The notes below the pieces were generated by a model, which saw only the letters and a list, made by a program, of their open reading frames with translations, did no database searches and was not told where the DNA came from. Shown one piece after another: positions 6,162 to 8,102 of a stretch of DNA of 8,102 nucleotides (position 1 is the stretch's first letter; every line of letters begins with the position of its first letter). The translations under genes were made by a program, and so were the position numbers. The stretch comes from Candidatus Rhabdochlamydia sp. (GTDB lineage: Bacteria; Chlamydiota; Chlamydiia; Chlamydiales; Rhabdochlamydiaceae): NCBI GenBank assembly GCA_030044075.1, contig JASHWM010000111.1:1-8102 (forward strand), read 5' to 3'.

Positions 6162-6584
6162 TCAGACTTTTTCTACGTCTGCAGGAACTAGCTCTACTCC
6201 TGTGAGACCATCGATTTCATCACCTTCCCTTACGCAATCTTCCAGGCCTTCAAGAGGAAGTTGTGGTTCATCTTCACATGCGTTTATTGCGAGCATTGCA
6301 AAAAGAGTGCTTGAGAAATATACCGCAAGGCCGATTCCTATTGCTGCCGGGGACAGATAGATGAGGCCAAGAATATAAACAGTAAGACCTATTGCAAAAC
6401 AAGCCCCGCCTAAAATGGAATGCCAGATCAATTGTCTTTGGGAGCTTCTACCGGTAGTTTCAGGCACATTTTCGTTAAATAATTTATTTAAGTCGTTTCC
6501 AGAGGGCTTTTCTACAGGGTCCCCTCCAATGAAAGTTCCATTTACACCCATCTGGGCATCAAGTATGATTGTTGTTGTGCTCAT
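6162..6584 (-). CDS. Inc-like membrane protein, tandem family member 3 (140 aa)
   Basis: This is the smallest member. The N-terminus M-S-T-T-T-I-I-L-D-A is Ser/Thr/Ile-rich without basic residues, as is common for type III secretion signals. A linker to residue 50 is followed by two hydrophobic segments (about 54-102) around the turn Y-L-S-P, with G-I-G-L-A after it. This aligns with the L-N-P/G-L-G turn of the two neighbours. The C-terminal tail is short, acidic and Leu-rich (103-140). It lacks the K-E-L-A helix and terminal S-E-x-W of the other two. The start is well supported by AAGGGAG about nine bases upstream of the ATG. Inc-like function is inferred from architecture and neighbours. 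Confidence 0.8.
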   Translation of the reverse strand: MSTTTIILDAQMGVNGTFIGGDPVEKPSGNDLNKLFNENVPETTGRSSQRQLIWHSILGGACFAIGLTVYILGLIYLSPAAIGIGLAVYFSSTLFAMLAINACEDEPQLPLEGLEDCVREGDEIDGLTGVELVPADVEKV

Positions 6585-6632
6585 ATTATTTACTCCCTTT
6601 ATGTTATTAAATTATTTAGTGTAATTTTGTAT

Positions 6633-6655
6633 CATTTATTTTAATTAAACTAAAG
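6633..6655 (-). promoter_or_regulatory. conserved upstream block, copy ahead of family member 3
   Basis: This copy differs from 6086-6108 at one of 23 positions and lies 48 bases before the ATG at 6582-6584. The flanking bases diverge quickly, so it is not simply a long duplicated leader. Confidence 0.45.
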
Positions 6656-6769
6656 AATTTAATTATGTTTTATAAATTAAAATTAAAACTTTATAATAAA
6701 AATATTCGTAAATGATTAACTAACAAAATAAAATAAAGAATGACAATAAAATATTTTAATCCGGCTTCT
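6656..6769. other. AT-rich divergent intergenic region
   Basis: No coding sequence is supported. The stretch is almost pure A/T between the minus-strand Inc-like gene and the plus-strand DJ-1/PfpI gene, and presumably holds upstream parts of both promoters. Confidence 0.5.
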
Positions 6770-6804
6770 CAAGATATTGACAAGATATTTTTTAATTCTA
6801 CAGA
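6770..6804 (+). promoter_or_regulatory. candidate promoter with overlapping direct repeat, upstream of the DJ-1/PfpI gene
   Basis: A consensus TTGACA (6777-6782) is followed after 16 bases by TACAGA (6799-6804). A perfect 9-bp direct repeat, CAAGATATT at 6770-6778 and 6781-6789, is spaced exactly 11 bp and overlaps the -35 box. Sites one helical turn apart over a -35 are typical operator geometry. Confidence 0.4.
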
Positions 6805-6823
6805 GTTTTAGAATGATAGATAC

Positions 6824-6849
6824 ATTTGATCTAAAATCTCCTATCAAAT
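6824..6849 (+). repeat. inverted repeat in the leader of the DJ-1/PfpI gene
   Basis: ATTTGAT (6824-6830) and ATCAAAT (6843-6849) are perfect 7-bp arms separated by 12 bases. They lie between the candidate promoter and the ribosome-binding site (GGGAGG, 6867-6872). This could be an operator or an mRNA hairpin. Confidence 0.4.
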
Positions 6850-6876
6850 AGCCTTTACGATAAATTGGGAGGTCAT

Positions 6877-7386
6877 ATGGAAACGATTTTGGCTTTGGTT
6901 GATGAACTATACGAGGACATGGAACTGTGGTATCCAAAATACCGGATGGAGGAAGCAGGCTTTAAGGTGATTTTGGCTGCCGCAGAAGCTAAAAAACTAT
7001 ATCATGGCAAGCACGGCTACCCCTGCACTAGTGAAGCCGCTTTTCAAGATGTATCCCAAAAAGATTTTACCGGCATCCTCATCCCAGGCGGTTATGCGCC
7101 TGATCGACTCCGCAGGATCCCAAAAGTACTCGACCTTGTCAAGAATGCTGATGCAGAAGGGAAGATGATCGCTTTTATTTGCCACGCAGGATGGGTGCCT
7201 ATCTCGGCAAAAATTCTAAACAATCGCAAAGTGACCAGCTTCTTTGCCATCAGGGACGACATGGAAAATGCAGGTGCTAAATGGGTCGATGCGCCAGTTG
7301 TTGTGGATAAGAACCTCATCACTTCTCGCACACCTGTAGACCTTCCTGCTTTTGGCAAAGCAATTGTAGACTGGTACAAAAAATAG
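6877..7386 (+). CDS. DJ-1/PfpI superfamily protein
   Basis: The product is 169 residues, starting at ATG 6877 behind a strong GGGAGG (6867-6872). A TTG at 6865 is in frame but would place the start over that site. The fold is the alpha/beta DJ-1/ThiJ/PfpI type: an N-terminal strand I-L-A-L-V-D, the acidic motif Y-E-D-M-E-L (12-17) with the expected active-site Glu13, I-L-I-P-G-G-Y (67-73), and the nucleophile elbow F-I-C-H-A-G-W (100-106) with Cys102-His103. Relatives include cysteine peptidases/chaperones and glyoxalase III-like deglycases that act on methylglyoxal damage or stress. The exact substrate cannot be set from sequence. No partner gene adjoins it; the neighbours are a divergent Inc-like gene and a tRNA. 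Confidence 0.9.
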   Translation: METILALVDELYEDMELWYPKYRMEEAGFKVILAAAEAKKLYHGKHGYPCTSEAAFQDVSQKDFTGILIPGGYAPDRLRRIPKVLDLVKNADAEGKMIAFICHAGWVPISAKILNNRKVTSFFAIRDDMENAGAKWVDAPVVVDKNLITSRTPVDLPAFGKAIVDWYKK

Positions 7387-7387
7387 G

Positions 7388-7415
7388 TTGATTTTTTTAC
7401 CTATTGAACTATAAT
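7388..7415 (+). promoter_or_regulatory. promoter of tRNA-Ser
   Basis: TTGATT (7388-7393) and a perfect TATAAT (7410-7415) are 16 bases apart. This places transcription start near 7422, about seven bases before the tRNA. The -35 directly follows the stop codon of the DJ-1/PfpI gene. An inverted repeat AATAGGT/ACCTATT (7382-7405) brackets the -35 and spacer. Confidence 0.65.
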
Positions 7416-7428
7416 TCTCCTCGTTTTT

Positions 7429-7513
7429 GGAAGGATGGCAGAGTGGCCTATTGCGGCTGTCTTGAAAACAGCAGTCGGGCAACCGACCGTGGGTTCGAAT
7501 CCTACTCCTTCCG
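7429..7513 (+). tRNA. tRNA-Ser (anticodon TGA)
   Basis: This is an 85-base class II tRNA. The acceptor stem is GGAAGGA (7429-7435) with TCCTTCC (7506-7512), and the discriminator G is at 7513. The anticodon stem is GCTGT/ACAGC with loop CTTGAAA, giving TGA (serine UCN codons). A long variable arm, GTCGG/CCGAC, is typical of serine tRNAs. The T arm is GTGGG/CCTAC with loop TTCGAAT. CCA is not encoded. Its 3' end is overlapped by the last codons of the minus-strand recombinase remnant. Confidence 0.95.
7502..7513. other. candidate attachment-site core at the tRNA-Ser 3' end
   Basis: The last 12 bases of tRNA-Ser are simultaneously the last codons and stop of the recombinase remnant. This suggests insertion of an element that restored the tRNA 3' end. 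No second copy of this segment occurs within the window, so the other boundary is not seen. Confidence 0.35.
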
Positions 7514-7532
7514 AAGTAGAGACCAATTCGTA

Positions 7533-7560
7533 CCCTTGTACTCTTCTAAGAGTGCAAGGG
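7533..7560. repeat. near-perfect inverted repeat within the recombinase remnant
   Basis: CCCTTGTACTCTT (7533-7545) and AAGAGTGCAAGGG (7548-7560) form a 13-bp stem with one G-U pair in RNA and a two-base spacer. It lies 20 bases after tRNA-Ser and is not followed by a T-run on the plus strand. Confidence 0.6.
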
Positions 7561-7978
7561 GTGCGATGTTCGAATGGGCTAGATAATACGCCCGGTTCTG
7601 GATCAATCTTCCGCACTCAACCACACATTCTCCGGGTACAGGCTCAAGTTCGATCGTACCGAACAAGTCTTTTAAAGCCAGGGCGGATGCTTTTGTATTT
7701 TTGTTCAGGGTATCAAAGAACTTCTCCAGCCTGAACTCGATCCATTCCTTTGGAGGTGCTTTAAAAGAATTGTTCCTTTGAAATTCTAGGGCCTTCATTT
7801 CGCATTTAAGCTTATCAGATCGGTTCTCGGCATCCAGAGATTGCCTCGGATACGATCTTTGAAAAATTACCCGCTTTAATGAAGTTTAATAGCTTTTGGA
7901 GTTCTGCTTGTACTTTATCCTGTTGCTGACTTTTTGTTTGAGCTCTTCCGGGACTTCATTCAGGGTCCTGGATGGAAT

Positions 7979-8102
7979 GTATTATAGCTATAGGGGTAAT
8001 AAAAAGTGATAGACGATCTTAATCAATCTCCCTGCTTATTGAGACAGGGAGATCTTCTATTGATTTTTTTACCTTTTTGTTTTTTCTTTTCTGTTTACAA
8101 GG
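7979..8102. other. non-coding tail with palindrome and poly-pyrimidine end
   Basis: No gene is supported here. The stretch contains the 10-bp palindrome TATAGCTATA (7983-7992), a strong hairpin at 8021-8065 and a pyrimidine-rich end (8054-8097). Confidence 0.5.
8021..8071 (+). terminator. hairpin followed by T-run, probable intrinsic terminator
   Basis: ATCTCCCTG (8026-8034) pairs with CAGGGAGAT (8045-8053) around a 10-base loop. Outer arms AATCA (8021-8025) and TGATT (8061-8065) extend it across a 7-base bulge, and the T-run to 8071 follows at once. No plus-strand gene clearly ends here, so it may serve tRNA-Ser read-through or a lost gene. Confidence 0.5.

Larger units (their letters stand above)
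7502..7978 (-). pseudogene. frameshifted remnant of a serine-recombinase-like protein (C-terminal part)
   Basis: The longest open piece is the last 98 residues from ATG 7798. It reads like the C-terminal region of large serine recombinases: the segment I-E-L-E-P-V-P, then R-A-Y-Y-L-A-H, then L-A-L-L-E-E, and the ending N-W-S-L-L-R-K-E. Coding similarity continues upstream but in other frames. D-A-E-N-R-S-D-K-L-K is in the same frame back to about 7834. L-Q-K-L-L-N-F-I-K-A-G-N-F-S-K-I-V-S-E-A-I-S is one frame over (about 7919-7836). L-N-E-V-P-E-E-L-K-Q-K-V is in a third (about 7966-7925). At least two frameshifts are therefore needed, and the catalytic N-terminal domain is missing from the window. 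The stop codon (7502-7504) lies inside tRNA-Ser, a common layout for an integrase at its tRNA attachment site. The gene is probably dead; the family assignment is by recalled motif. Confidence 0.6.

Noticed and set aside
6865..6876. TTG at 6865 as the start of the DJ-1/PfpI gene
   Set aside because: It overlaps the GGGAGG ribosome-binding site that serves the ATG at 6877, and family alignment begins at the ATG.
7216..7482. Minus-strand 88-codon frame across the DJ-1/PfpI gene end and tRNA-Ser
   Set aside because: It spans a protein gene, a promoter and a tRNA in antisense and carries no recognisable motif.
7401..7616. Minus-strand frame containing G-V-G-F-E-P-T
   Set aside because: This is the familiar antisense translation of a tRNA T arm, not a protein gene.
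7435..7734. Plus-strand 99-codon reading frame
   Set aside because: It begins inside tRNA-Ser and runs antisense to the recombinase remnant. Its sequence is the translated tRNA followed by shadow sequence.
1..8102. CRISPR array or longer tandem repeat
   Set aside because: I scanned for regularly spaced repeats of 20 bases or more and found none. The only repeated blocks are the short ones listed.

Overview
This window most probably comes from a member of the Chlamydiae, and from an environmental lineage (Parachlamydia/Waddlia/Simkania-like) rather than the genus Chlamydia. Three things point there. The IF3 protein opens with the LKINR-IRAP block that I recall from Chlamydia IF3. The block infC-rpmI-rplT-pheS is closed by an intrinsic terminator with no pheT behind it. 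And three consecutive genes encode proteins with the bilobed hydrophobic domain typical of type III-secreted inclusion-membrane (Inc) proteins. No database search was possible, so genus and species are not assigned.

Positions 1-311 are AT-rich and hold no confident gene. They contain a possible short gene remnant (157-276) and a promoter for tRNA-Val(GAC) at 312-385. A translation-machinery block follows on the + strand: a threonyl-tRNA synthetase paralogue starting at a TTG (407-1912), infC (TTG start, overlapping the previous stop), an internal promoter and folded leader, rpmI (GTG), rplT (ATG), an intrinsic terminator, and pheS (GTG). The order thrS-infC-rpmI-rplT-pheS is the classical bacterial arrangement. 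Here, however, the protein in the thrS slot lacks the TGS domain and has lost the residues for editing, zinc binding, adenylation and motif 3. It is probably a pseudoenzyme that has kept the anticodon-binding domain.

A bidirectional terminator at 4234-4258 separates pheS from three minus-strand genes (4260-5114, 5396-6046, 6162-6584). Each encodes a divergent N-terminus, one hairpin of two membrane segments with the turn L-N/S-P, and an acidic C-terminal tail. Two of them share a C-terminal S-x-K-E-L-A block and end in S-E-x-W. The upstream regions of the second and third genes share a 23-bp block with one mismatch. I read this as a small tandem family of Inc-like effectors, which is the most novel-looking protein system in the window.

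The right end holds a DJ-1/PfpI-superfamily gene (6877-7386) with a distinctive upstream repeat architecture. It is followed by tRNA-Ser(UGA) at 7429-7513 with its own promoter. Last comes a frameshifted minus-strand remnant of a serine-recombinase-like protein whose final codons overlap the 3' end of the tRNA gene, the footprint of a mobile element inserted at a tRNA. The last 120 bases are non-coding and carry a strong hairpin.
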